The position numbers were made by a program, and so were the translations under genes. This document shows, in pieces, positions 25,941 to 34,770 of a stretch of 60,000 bases of DNA. Where the stretch lies: the NCBI RefSeq assembly GCF_963678635.1, contig NC_087070.1:12932539-12992538 (forward strand), in the 5' to 3' direction. How positions within the stretch are numbered: position 1 is the first letter of the stretch; each line of letters begins with the position of its first letter. Origin of the DNA: Symsagittifera roscoffensis. Taxonomy: Eukaryota > Xenacoelomorpha > Acoela > Convolutidae. Below the pieces are notes generated by a model. The model was not told the DNA's origin, ran no database searches, and saw only the letters and a program-made list of their open reading frames with translations.

Positions 25941-26249
25941 TGTGCCGCACTCTCGTATCCTGTAAGAGAAAAAAACCTGGTTCAACATCTGTAAATTATC
26001 GGCAATTTAAACAGATAATATGAAGAAAAAGTAACATCTGAAAACAATGAGTTAAACATTTTACGGTTAACGTTTTAGCTATAAGGTTTTCAACAATCTC
26101 CAAAATCTATAAAAATTTTTGATGTCAAACTGACCTTAATCGGCCAAACCAGTAGCTTTTAAGGCCTTTTGTCTAAGAAAATCTAATTTTAGCTTTTTCA
26201 CTTTCGAGCTATAATGACGTCATTAATTTAAGATTAATTTAGGCGAACA
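25941..26249 (-). repeat. 5' LTR of BEL element 1
   Basis: 309 bp direct repeat of 16905-17216, with the same TGTGCCGCACTCTCG start and GCGAACA end on the plus strand. As the gene order is on the minus strand, this copy is the 5' LTR. Confidence 0.93.
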
Positions 26250-26254
26250 AGATC
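26250..26254. other. Target-site duplication AGATC, right copy
   Basis: Partner of 16900-16904, immediately after the LTR end GCGAACA. Confidence 0.9.
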
Positions 26255-26329
26255 CTTAAATTATCAAAAGACTAAAACTGTAAATTTACATTTAAAAACA
26301 TCATTGAAGAATTAGAATTGAAGATGACA

Positions 26330-26585
26330 ACCCGGGATGACAAAAAATACTAGTCATACAATTTCCATATATGGAAAAATGCTAGTCATACACTTTCCAT
26401 GCAATTCCATACGTACAGAAAATTGCATGAAAGGTCTATGATTAGTATTTTTTTCATATATGGAAATTGTATGACTAGCATTTTTTCATATATGGAAAGT
26501 GTATGACTAGCATTTTTTCATATAAGAAAATTGAAAATTTAGAAACTTTTTATACATGAAAATTTTATGACTAGTATTTTTTAAC
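26330..26585. repeat. Palindromic repeat family copy 1
   Basis: Starts ACCCGGGATGAC and carries CTAGTCATACAATTTCC with its reverse complement GGAAATTGTATGACTAG around a central ATATAT, in several partial rounds. Similar blocks lie at 40080-40500, 41237-41400 and 41735-41790. MITE-like or foldback character is likely; I see no coding. Confidence 0.75.
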
Positions 26586-27564
26586 AATTAGAAATCCAGC
26601 AAAATGAGGCAAAAAAATTACTTTAATTCCCATCCCATACGACGAGCAATCTCTGAACAGAGAAGAAAAACCAGAGAAAATTGATTTCTCATAGTCAATT
26701 CTCCTCACACACTGAGAAAGCAGAGCATTTCTTAATCGTATCTTAGGGAGACTCCAAGCCAGGAGGGACTGCCTCAGAAAAATTAAGAAAAAAACCTGTT
26801 AGCTAGCTGAGTAATCCAAAACAAGAAACAGTCCAACAGAAGCATCAATATTCTGGACTTCTTCTCTTCCATTCGCATCTGACATCAACATCTAAAACAG
26901 TTCCCTATAAAACACACATTTAATTGACACTCAGATTGAAAACATCAACAAACATTCAAACATCATAAAAATCCTAAATTTTTCCCACGTGAGAAATTTC
27001 AACTTTTGAGATCACTTTGGAAATCATGTATGAGAAGATGCAGTCAGAAGTCGACCAAACTATGGCAGACAGGAACACCAAATTGTACCGATTTACAAGG
27101 TAAAAACTGTGCAAAAACGTGTTTCTAGGTGCCATCGATTGGCTGACTTTCCACTAGGTCTTCTCAGTTACGAATCCTCTGATGACATTCAAAACTACTT
27201 TTGACCAATGAAAAGCGAGTTAGTAGAAAATACAAAGGCGAAGCAGAGCTCCGCACCACTCGAGATACAAGAAAAATTGAAATCGGAAAAAAAAGTTGCG
27301 GAAAAATAGGCGAGGATTTGCGGGGGTTAGGGGAGTGCAGACTTTCTCTCCCAACCCCTCAGGATTTCGACCCCATGCAGACCCAAAGGGTTCCCCCCTT
27401 TGTGCTATTTTGAGATTTCTCTTTTTGGCTCCGCTTACGCTTTAAATCTCCTCTACTACGGCAAAATTCCTGTAGTGGGCACTGCAGGGGATAGCAAAGA
27501 GTGGCTTGTCCGCTGAAAACTCATCATGTGGCTGAAATATACTTACAAAGGTTCACGTAATATA
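26586..27564. other. Intergenic, no recognised gene
   Basis: Nothing with a recognisable product. The plus ORF at 27201-27413 is short and has no features. 27315-27480 is locally C- and G-richer (CCAACCCCTCAGG, GGTTCCCCCC) and may belong to an unidentified dispersed repeat. Confidence 0.45.
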
Positions 27565-28115
27565 ACAAGAATGATGTACCAGGACGACGCCCTGATATTC
27601 CGACAGCATTTTAAATTATATGGAGCAGTTATAAAATGGAACAAGACTGTTTATGGAGCAGTAATAACTTTCAAAAATTAAATGTAAAAAAAACAAAAAA
27701 CTAATTTTCAAAAATTTGCAATTTTTTTTAAAAATAAAAGTCATCCCCCACACGCCATATAAAGTACAAAAAGATAGATTTCGTTCCTTGTTACAAATAA
27801 ATTATGGCACATAAGCTTCGTTCAACCAATTTGGAACGATTTCTAAGACGGATTAAATCTCCGCTTATTACGCGTTAATAGCGCGAATTATATCGCGTGT
27901 TAATTGTCCCAAATTGGCCAAAATGGCCAAAATGGCAATCTTTAAACCCTCATAACATTACGAAAAAAATGATCACCGGTAAAATATATTTTCAAATTCA
28001 AGCTCAAGACAACAATACTTTTTGAATTATATAAAATAATTCTGTCAAAAATAGCCAGTTAAAAATTCGAAATTTGTCTGAAGAAAAAAACCTTCCGGGG
28101 CACAACTTTTTGGGC
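27565..28115 (-). mobile_element. Helentron-like dispersed repeat, diverged copy
   Basis: Diverged copy of the 530-bp family defined at 49731-50263. It shows the hairpin region (ACGACGCCCTGATATTCCGAC), CACACGCCATATAAAGTAC, TTTGGAACGATTTCTAAGAC, CGCGTTAATAGCGCG, and GAAATTTGTCTGAAG near the far end. It lacks the terminal AGTCGGAACA. Strand is given by the hairpin end. Confidence 0.75.
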
Positions 28116-28797
28116 TGTTTTGGAAAGGAACTTTTTTTGTCTAATTGTTCCTTAAATTTTTCAACGAAATGGTACATCATATACTGATTACCATTTCGTC
28201 CTTCACGCAAAAAAAACTAGTATCCGGTTTGTCTCATTTTAAGTCAATTTTAAGTTTCCGGTTTAATTTTTGTCTCCAATTGGTTTGAGGTTACACAAAA
28301 ATTATACCAAGACTAAGTTTAGATCTATTTTTGGCGAAAATTCAAATACTGATGTACAGGTTCATTTCGCAAAAATAAGCAAGAACAGCGAAAAAGATTA
28401 TGAAGTTTAAAATATGGAACTCGAGATAGCAAGTCATTCTCCACCAATCAATCTGCTTTCCTATCTTTGTTTAAAAAAAGGAAAAATTTAAAATATTAAG
28501 CAGCAATTTGTGCAAATAAGGCCGTAAAAAGCGAATTCGTAGTACAACAACGGTTGCTTTAGTAATCTTGGTTTGCCACTAATTTAAATCAGAGGCTCTT
28601 TTCCAGTCATCTACTTTGATTGTTCCTTCAATTTTTCTAAATTGTTTTAAAAGGTTTACAGAGAGGCGGAGTTGCACTTTGCGCACACAAGCAAAATATG
28701 ACCGATAACGGTACTGGGAAAAACTGAATCAGTAAACTGAATTGATTTTGTGAGTCTACAAAATTTCTTAGTGACGCACGCCAAGTATGAGTCTTGT
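28116..28797. other. Intergenic, no recognised gene
   Basis: AT-rich sequence between a Helentron-like repeat and BEL element 2. I see no ORF or repeat that I can name. Confidence 0.5.
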
Positions 28798-29365
28798 TGT
28801 GCAGCAAAAGTTGGGAAACGAAAAATCACCAATCCGACTGAATAAAACTAGTGATTCGCAAAGAGTGTAAATTATTTCATGAGTTATAGATAGAAGTTTA
28901 TTGATTTTTGTTAAATGCGGTTTTAAATAAGTAAATCAGTTCAATCGTAGATTTAGTTCAAGTAGAAAGCTGAGATGTCTTTTTTAGGCTTCAACATTCC
29001 GCCTCCCTTGAAGCGTCTTCAATTTTCAGATCGTTATTATGCCTGGATATGACAACCCATTTACAGTGTATGAGACGAAGGAGAGGAAGCGTAGGGCGGA
29101 GTCGGGTAGAGCACCACGTCTGCCTCCACATGGCGAGGTGCGAAGGTCCAGTAGGCGGGGCGCTGTCGACCGGGAGGACCTGCAGGGTTTCTTCGTGACC
29201 AGAGGAGATCTGGGTTTCACTCCGATTCCTGTAAAGTCGTTGGATGAGATCCAATCTTCACGGAAGGAAGCTGCAATCGTGGATAGGGCAGTTCTGCGGT
29301 TTCCGAAAGCTGAGACTGTGAGTAGCTTTTATTCCATTGTATCATAGTAGTAGAGTATAGCGGGT
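28798..29365 (-). repeat. 3' LTR of BEL element 2
   Basis: 568 bp, starts TGTGCAGCAAAAG on the plus strand; identity with the right copy stops after GCGGGT. A minus-strand AATAAA is visible as TTTATT at about 28898. It contains exon 1 of the plus-strand gene at 29039. Confidence 0.88.
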
Positions 29366-29759
29366 GTGCATCAATTGTTGGTTTTGTTTTAGGAGCAACT
29401 TAGAGGTCTTAAACGTATTAGTGACCTCATCGTAGAAGGGTCAATGTGCACTGGCTGGTAGCAATGATTCGGAGATGGGGTTCACTGATGCTGCTAAGTA
29501 TCTGAGGAACCTTGGTTCTCAGCAGAAGAAACTGGTCCGCTATGGTGTTCTTGAGAAGGGGAAAAGTTTGTATCTTCCATATGCGTAGTGCCATGCAGTT
29601 CTGACTCTCTGCGACGAAGAGAGGGTCTGCTGCATGTACTATACGGAGATGCAAACTCGACTTTCCTTGGTAGCATCTGCGTGGAAGCGCTGCCAGCAAC
29701 ACTGCAGGGTCAACAAGCGAAGAGGACCAGATGACAGCGAATCGCGTGACAGCGAATGA
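29039..29759 (+). pseudogene. Antisense spliced gene starting in the BEL 2 LTR
   Basis: Opposite in strand to gag and pol. Exon 1 runs from ATG at 29039 to 29317 (93 codons; MPGYDNPFTVYETKERKRR, then a basic Arg-rich stretch and VTRGDLGFTPIPVK). It ends exactly at GTGAGT (29318). A 75-nt intron ends in a T-rich tract and TTTTAG at 29392. Exon 2 continues in the same phase (EQLRGLKRISDLIVEG). An indel near 29450 shifts the frame to SEMGFTDAAKYLRNLG, a TAG follows at 29586, and the frame then stays open to TGA at 29757. AATAAA at 29792 follows. Exon 1 and most of the intron are LTR, and exon 2 is internal. I do not recognise the protein. The breaks suggest this copy is dead, while exon 1 is intact in both LTRs. 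Alternatives are captured host gene fragments or chance ORFs. Confidence 0.5.
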
Positions 29760-29791
29760 CTGTTCAACGGTAAATATGTAAACAATTATTC

Positions 29792-29797
29792 AATAAA
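29792..29797 (+). promoter_or_regulatory. Poly(A) signal AATAAA after the antisense gene
   Basis: AATAAA on the plus strand, 33 bp after the final TGA at 29759. It fits as the 3' end signal of the antisense gene; a hexamer in AT-rich DNA can also be chance. Confidence 0.4.
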
Positions 29798-30163
29798 TGA
29801 ACTAAATGTGATTGCACCATAAGTAAGGAGTATACAAGTGAAGTATTAACGGTACGAGTCATGAGCGAAAGTTTGTCCTAGCTGTTTTCAGACAAAAATT
29901 ACATTTTGGGTCATGAGGGTACAACCTCATACGAATTTTTAATGCTGGGAATTTACAACATTGGGAATTTACATGAAAGTGGTCAATATGGACGATTCAG
30001 ACTATAATGTATTGCATAGGGGTAATTTAGGTTCCTACTTTTGAAAGGGTCATGGGGGTACTACCACTTAAAATTTGAAAACTGCACATTTTGATATTTT
30101 TCGATTTTTAGCACTATAAAGTTCTTGTTTTAATTGAACTGCACATTGGATATGACTTGGTTG
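29798..30163. other. BEL 2 region between antisense gene and pol end
   Basis: No ORF of note. A short local repeat, GGGAATTTACA, occurs twice near 29946 and 29966. No clear polypurine tract is visible next to the LTR. Confidence 0.5.
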
Positions 30164-30397
30164 CTATACTGGTAGTTTCCGCAGCTTCGCGACTGGGCGT
30201 ATGTATTCACCAGTTGTGGTCTTCACTTTTACCACTTGAACAATCGAGTCATTTCCAGGATAAACTTCTATGATTCGTCCAGTTTTCCATTCTAGCGGTC
30301 GTTCATTGTCTTCGGCAAGTAGGACTAGGTTGCCAACTTTAAATTCCGGGCCATTTTTTTCCGTATTTGTAGCGTCATGAGGTAATCCCTTTTCCAA
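30164..30397 (-). CDS. BEL 2 pol C-terminus, DUF5641-type domain
   Basis: 77 residues. Pattern FKVGNLVLLAEDNERPLEWK, then GRIIEVYPG and EYIRPVAKLRKLPV, is the module that closes BEL/Pao polyproteins. It overlaps the integrase ORF end (30325) in another frame, so one indel separates them. It would follow integrase in the polyprotein. Confidence 0.82.
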   Translation of the reverse strand: MEKGLPHDATNTEKNGPEFKVGNLVLLAEDNERPLEWKTGRIIEVYPGNDSIVQVVKVKTTTGEYIRPVAKLRKLPV

Positions 30398-31473
30398 ACT
30401 TTCCAGAAATCCTTGATCATATTCTGTAATAGTCGATATCGTACATTGGTTGAAACTTGGATGTCAGCAGAGGGAAGAGTTAGCAATGATTCCCCTATCA
30501 GAAAATGAGCGGGTGTCAGCGGAGTTGGGTCGTTAGGATCACTTGACATTGGATACAATGGTCGTGAGTTTAAGACAGCTTCAATTTGATTAAAAATTGT
30601 AAGAAATGCTTCAAAACTGAGACGTTGCAGTCCTATAACTTTTCGCATATGTCTCTTTATACTTTTTACAGCTGCTTCCCAGAGTCTTCCAAAGTGAGGA
30701 GCACGAGGAGGGATGGTGACCCATTCAGTTCCTTGGCTATTGACGAAACTAACAACTGATTTGTCCGTTCCATTTTTGTCGAGCAGTTCCTTGATTTTGA
30801 TCAGATCATTTCGAGCCCCGATAAAATTGCTTCCATTGTCACTTAAGATCTTCTCAGGTTTGCCACGGCGTGCAGTAAATCGTTTCAATGAAAGGATGCA
30901 TGCTTCTTTGGTTAGACGAGTAACCATTTCCAAATGAATAGCTTTTGTCGCGAGACAAACAAAGACGGCAACATAAATTTTTGAGACCCCTGCTTCATTA
31001 ATTTCAAAGGGACCAGCAAAATCTATTCCACATTGAGAAAATGGTTTTGCGGGTATTATTCTTTCTGTAGGAAGATCAGCCATGAATTGAGAAGTAGGTT
31101 GCTGACTAAATCGGACACATCTCATGCATCTTCTAATGAACTGTCGAACTAGATCACGGTCTCCGATTATCCAAATTTCCTCTCTCATTGTGTTCAGTAC
31201 TAATTGCCCCCCGCCATGAAGAGTATCTTCATGATATTCGCGTATAAGTAGGGATACTAAATCAGATTTTTTTGAAACGAGTTTTGGAAACTTCTTGTCT
31301 GTTGGGTAGTTCGATTGTGAAAGTCTGCCTCCAACTCTTAGTAGATCGTAATCCTTGTCAAAAAACGGACTAAAATTGAGTAGTTTCGATGTTTTACTCA
31401 GCTCCCTTTTCACCTTCAGACAATTTAGCTCTGATTTGAAGTGTATTTCTTGGTCTAAACGAAGAATTAGCAT
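30325..31473 (-). CDS. BEL 2 integrase
   Basis: 382 residues. The N-terminal zinc region has REYHEDTLHGGGQLV and RRCMRCVRF (H-H-C-C type). The catalytic triad is visible: D in CGIDFAGPF, D in KILSDNGSNFIGA, and E in GRLWEAAVKSIKR. VLNSRPLYP and LTPAHFLIGE are BEL-type C-terminal motifs. All catalytic residues are present, unlike in BEL element 1. The upstream part (LLRVGGRL) is the usual link from RNase H. The RNase H and RT that should precede it are missing. Role: insertion of element DNA in the nucleus. Confidence 0.93.
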   Translation of the reverse strand: MLILRLDQEIHFKSELNCLKVKRELSKTSKLLNFSPFFDKDYDLLRVGGRLSQSNYPTDKKFPKLVSKKSDLVSLLIREYHEDTLHGGGQLVLNTMREEIWIIGDRDLVRQFIRRCMRCVRFSQQPTSQFMADLPTERIIPAKPFSQCGIDFAGPFEINEAGVSKIYVAVFVCLATKAIHLEMVTRLTKEACILSLKRFTARRGKPEKILSDNGSNFIGARNDLIKIKELLDKNGTDKSVVSFVNSQGTEWVTIPPRAPHFGRLWEAAVKSIKRHMRKVIGLQRLSFEAFLTIFNQIEAVLNSRPLYPMSSDPNDPTPLTPAHFLIGESLLTLPSADIQVSTNVRYRLLQNMIKDFWKVWKRDYLMTLQIRKKMARNLKLAT

Positions 31474-31578
31474 TTTGGTATGATTCTATTTTTAGGACTA
31501 AGACAATCTTCTTCAAGTTGTACATCAGATGTCCGCTTAGATCTGAGCCGCTTCCGATAGTTTGTCGATATTCTATGC

Positions 31579-32229
31579 TTAAGATGTTGAAAAAATGATA
31601 GTACATAGCATGCGATGCGTACTGTCTTGTTCCAAGTGCTGTAGTCCTTTAAAAGAAAAAATTCCATCCGTCATTTCTTCGTTTTGAGCATGATTTGCGA
31701 GAACAGTTCGAATTTGTTCACTTTCTGCATTAGTCTTGGCTTTGACGGTTCGTTTTCCAGGTGCTTCAATTTTTTTTTTATCTTTCTTAGAGTTTCCAGG
31801 TTGGTCTGAATTTCCTTGATGATTTTTTCTATGAATTGAAGGTAACTGGAGGTCCTTCGTAGCTTCTAGGGCGCGAGATCGTTCCTCCAAGAACTTCTTC
31901 ATCTGTTTGATTTTTGGCACGTCACTTCCCGCGCAGGAAAGTTCCCATTGTCTTCTAGTTTCAGGATCTATTTTCTTGGACAACTCGTGAACCCAGATCA
32001 AATCGCATTGATCAATTTTTAGTCCAAGTCCTGTCAGTGCCATCGTGTTTTCCGTGTAGGTATTAACCAAGCGACGTATTGCAGCGGATGACTCATGCTT
32101 CATTGGAGTGAATTCAAAAATTGCTTCCAAGTGAGCGTGTGAGATCATCTTGACATCAGCATATCGATCCTTTAGAAGTTCCCTTGCGACTGGGTAGTTC
32201 GCGTTTGTAGTAGGCAAGTGGGATAGCAA
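31579..32229 (-). CDS. BEL 2 gag, C-terminal part
   Basis: 216 residues, opening with MLSHLPTTNANYPVARELLKDRY, the standard BEL gag core sequence, then a Lys-rich tail (KKDKKKIEAPGKR). No CCHC knuckle is seen before the sequence passes into the deletion junction (about 31480-31600). The gap from 32229 to 32317 is a frame change from the preceding gag part. Confidence 0.85.
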   Translation of the reverse strand: MLSHLPTTNANYPVARELLKDRYADVKMISHAHLEAIFEFTPMKHESSAAIRRLVNTYTENTMALTGLGLKIDQCDLIWVHELSKKIDPETRRQWELSCAGSDVPKIKQMKKFLEERSRALEATKDLQLPSIHRKNHQGNSDQPGNSKKDKKKIEAPGKRTVKAKTNAESEQIRTVLANHAQNEEMTDGIFSFKGLQHLEQDSTHRMLCTIIFSTS

Positions 32230-32316
32230 ACGAAAAGGTTCATCCTTGAGGGCACCCTTTAGGTATTGCAGTTTCTGAACATCAGACAGCGATGCATTTG
32301 AGTGAACTGCTCCATC

Positions 32317-32658
32317 TTAGGAATCTAAGAAATGTAGCCATTGATCATACCTTCCGCTAAATGTTGGCGAATTCAGTTTCGGCAATTTCAGGCAAGTATC
32401 TTGGTTTCGGCCAGCACCACGTTGGGAAGTGGATTTGTAGGATCCTGTTCCGCTTGCGCTGTCGTCATCTTTGACCGATACAGTTGAATATTTTCCTCTG
32501 TCATCTAACATAGTTGTGATCATTTCCATCAAACAATCTACTTGAAGGTAGATTTTCTCAGCTTCTTCCAATTCAACTTCAAGTGCATCTTCATCATCGT
32601 TTAGAACATTTGAAATTTGCTGATTAAGCTCTTCCAGTTCCTTTTTTTTCGTTCGCAC
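32317..32658 (-). CDS. BEL 2 gag, middle part
   Basis: 113 residues: an acidic helical stretch (DDEDALEVELEEAEKIYL) then CLKLPKLNSPTFSGRYDQWL, the conserved entry motif of BEL gag. It overlaps the N-terminal part at 32601-32658 in another frame, so the gag frame is broken by an indel here. Confidence 0.82.
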   Translation of the reverse strand: MRTKKKELEELNQQISNVLNDDEDALEVELEEAEKIYLQVDCLMEMITTMLDDRGKYSTVSVKDDDSASGTGSYKSTSQRGAGRNQDTCLKLPKLNSPTFSGRYDQWLHFLDS

Positions 32659-32840
32659 ATCGTGAGATTGGCCTTGAGAGTTTCAATTTCCTTGTAGGTT
32701 AGAGCAGATGCCTCTTTGTTGAAGATTGCTGAGACGGCATTTTCCGATCGAGTAATGACACCGATGTTAGCACTTCTTGATCGCTTCAAAGCAGGAAGAG
32801 TGAGCGTCACGTTGCTCATGTCACTAGCCGGTGATGACAT
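32601..32840 (-). CDS. BEL 2 gag, N-terminal part
   Basis: 79 residues from the first ATG after the primer site (32840). Start MSSPASDMSNVTLTLPALKR; helical further on (YKEIETLKANLTMCERKK). The leader from LTR end to this ATG is only about 63 nt, in contrast with BEL element 1. A run of T/A near 32641-32650 marks the probable frameshift into the next part. Confidence 0.78.
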   Translation of the reverse strand: MSSPASDMSNVTLTLPALKRSRSANIGVITRSENAVSAIFNKEASALTYKEIETLKANLTMCERKKRNWKSLISKFQMF

Positions 32841-32880
32841 TTTTAACTTTCCTCATTGTTTCTAATCTTTGGTTCGTTCG

Positions 32881-32896
32881 TCAGTCGCGTTGCACC
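32881..32896 (-). promoter_or_regulatory. Primer binding site of BEL element 2
   Basis: On the element strand TGGTGCAACGCGACTG follows the LTR end CACA after a 7-nt spacer. Placement and the TGG start fit a tRNA 3' end complement. The tRNA is not assigned. Confidence 0.72.
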
Positions 32897-32903
32897 AAAA
32901 TTA

Positions 32904-33472
32904 ATGTGCAGCAAAAGTTGGGAAACGAAAAATCACCAAACCGACTGAATAAAACTAGTGATTCGCAAAGAGTGTAAATTATTTCATGAGTTATAGATAG
33001 AAGTTTATTGATTTTTGTTAAATGCGGTTTTAAATAAGTAAATCAGTTCAATCGTAGATTTAGTTCAAGTAGAAAGCTGAGATGTCTTTTTTAGGCTTCA
33101 ACATTCCGCCTCCCTTGAAGCGTCTTCAATTTTCAGATCGTTATTATGCCTGGATATGACAACCCATTTACAGTGTATGAGACGAAGGAGAGGAAGCGTA
33201 GGGCGGAGTCGGGTAGAGCACCACGTCTGCCTCCACATGGCGAGGTGCGAAGGTCCAGTAGGCGGGGCGCTGTCGACCGGGAGGACCTGCAGGGTTTCTT
33301 CGTGACCAGAGGAGATCTGGGTTTCACTCCGATTCCTGTAAAGTCGTTGGATGAGATCCAATCTTCACGGAAGGAAGCTGCAATCGTGGATAGGGCAGTT
33401 CTGCGGTTTCCGAAAGCTGAGACTGTGAGTAGCTTTTATTCCATTGTATCATAGTAGTAGAGTATAGCGGGT
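32904..33472 (-). repeat. 5' LTR of BEL element 2
   Basis: Near-identical direct repeat of 28798-29365. On the element strand it ends in CACA, followed by the primer site, which makes it the 5' LTR. It also carries a full copy of the plus-strand exon (33146-33424) with its GTGAGT donor, but no matching second exon follows in the flank. Confidence 0.88.
33146..33424 (+). other. Second copy of the LTR exon (5' LTR side)
   Basis: The 93 codons of exon 1 are repeated unchanged here, again ending at a GTGAGT donor. Downstream (33473 onward) is flanking DNA without exon 2, so transcripts from this LTR would run out of the element. It is an LTR duplicate, not a second gene. Confidence 0.6.
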
Positions 33473-34079
33473 ATAACGATATAGTTTAAACGTGAAAAAT
33501 TCTTTCGATGATTATGAAAAAATATTACGTTAAAAAATGAAGATAACAAGCCTTTCAATCGCTAATGAAATCAATAAAAATTTAAATGCCATTTAGAATG
33601 ATATTAGAAATACATATAGAGAATGTCAGAAAATCTATGGATTCAACATAATATCTACTAACATCTCAAATTCAAACGTTACATCTCTAATTACACAGGC
33701 AACCAGTAAGGGATTTAGGGGTGGGGGGGGGCGAACGCTTTTTTACTCTAATCCCCCTCAGGGACTCGACATTATCGTGCATTAAAGAAGCCTAATTGTG
33801 CAATTTGATTGATCCACATTACTGGTGCATGGTGGTCTGTGGATTAGTGGTAACGTTGAAATTCTTAACACTATAAATTCAAATTCAAATTTAAATTTTG
33901 ATTAAGTACGTTTGTATTTTTTTCTCAAATCGCTGGTGTTTTTGCTTTTAAATTACAGATTGCGTTACGGTCTAGTAAGGAACCTTAAATTCTATGATTG
34001 ATTATCGATTGAAAATCTAAATCCTGAAATATTAACAAATTTCAGGTTTTGAAGGTACCTTATAACTCATACCAGAGAT

Positions 34080-34205
34080 CACCTGGCTGCACTGATAGAA
34101 CTTCAAGTCATACCAACCCTTCATTTTTCATGGACTGATAGGTGTGCTTTTTGATGAACAATGAATAGTATGGCTGACTTGAAGTTCCATGTATGCAGCC
34201 AGGTG
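34080..34205. repeat. Imperfect inverted repeat (long hairpin)
   Basis: Arms at 34080-34113 (CACCTGGCTGCACTGATAG, then AACTTCAAGTCATA) and 34169-34205 (TATGGCTGACTTGAAG, then TTCCATGTATGCAGCCAGGTG) are reverse complements with small bulges. The loop is about 55 nt. It could be a foldback transposon or an RNA hairpin. Confidence 0.7.
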
Positions 34206-34612
34206 ACCTCCAACATGAATACCATGGTCACCTCAAAAGTTACAAATTCGCTCAGGATTTCGAGTTTCACAAATTGTATATATATGGTACTGTCAGCAAG
34301 AAATTTCTTAGTTTTACAAATAAGTTCACAATTTAAAAAAAAACAAATTGTTTTAAATTTCAATTTTAATTTTTTCAAATATTGATAAAGTTCATTATCA
34401 TCTTTCGTATTCCTCCCCCCCTTATGTTGCCCAATGCCCAATTACCCACCCCCCATAATGTTGCCCAAGTAACCCCCCCCCCCCCTTACTGAAAGTGGGA
34501 GTTTGCCTAGTTTCCTGGTTTCCTTTGACTTTTTAATTATTGGCTTCAATTTCTAAAACCAATACAATTTTTTCGGAATTGGTTGAACATTGTTTGAAGA
34601 AGAAGAGAAGAG

Positions 34613-34710
34613 AAACATACATACAAACATACATACAGACATGCATACAAACATACATACAAACATACAAATAAACAAACATGCAAACTTACATACATAC
34701 AAACTATTTT
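34613..34710. repeat. ACAT/ACAA tetranucleotide microsatellite
   Basis: Runs of ACATACATACAAACATAC with interruptions such as AGACATGC and AAATAAAC. Confidence 0.93.
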
Positions 34711-34770
34711 AAACAGTAGCATTATTTTAAACTGAATAGTCGAAACGTATCATAATAAAGCAATGTAAAA

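Larger units (their letters stand above)
16905..26249 (-). mobile_element. BEL/Pao LTR retrotransposon 1 (degenerate, about 9.3 kb)
   Basis: The element is bounded by direct LTRs (16905-17216 and 25941-26249) and a 5-bp target duplication, AGATC, at 16900-16904 and 26250-26254. A tRNA primer site lies 3 nt inside the 5' LTR. The order on the minus strand is 5' LTR, long leader, gag, aspartic protease, RT, RNase H, integrase, DUF5641-type C-terminal domain, 3' LTR, which is the BEL/Pao order. The RT box FYMDDYLDS and the integrase C-terminal module support BEL rather than gypsy or copia. The frame is broken at several points and the LTRs differ at about 5 percent of sites by my eye, so the copy is old and inactive. 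The leader of 2.3 kb is unusually long and holds a further ORF and a minisatellite. Confidence 0.93.
28798..33472 (-). mobile_element. BEL/Pao LTR retrotransposon 2 (internally deleted)
   Basis: Direct LTRs at 28798-29365 and 32904-33472 enclose 3.5 kb. Minus strand order: 5' LTR, primer site, gag, integrase, DUF5641-type domain, a region with an opposite-strand gene, 3' LTR. Protease, RT and RNase H are absent: gag ends near 31579 and integrase opens at 31473. The LTRs look almost identical (I see one substitution and perhaps one single-base indel), so the insertion is recent. I find no target-site duplication (CTTGT on the left, ATAAC on the right), which may mean inter-element recombination or loss of an end. 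It would need RT and protease from a full-length relative. Confidence 0.9.
33473..34770. other. Intergenic, no recognised gene
   Basis: Low-complexity patches: a G run near 33721-33731, C runs near 34414-34421, 34447-34454 and 34473-34485, a hairpin at 34080-34205 and an ACAT-type microsatellite at 34613-34710. ORFs at 34121-34441 (-) and 34161-34385 (+) are shadows of the AT-rich region. Confidence 0.5.

Noticed and set aside
29427-29702. Minus-strand frames opposite exon 2 of the antisense gene
   Set aside because: They are shadows; the plus strand has the splice acceptor, phase match and poly(A) signal.
33826-33905. tRNA-like A box (TGGATTAGTGGTAACG)
   Set aside because: No matching acceptor or anticodon stem and no proper B box in the AT-rich sequence that follows.
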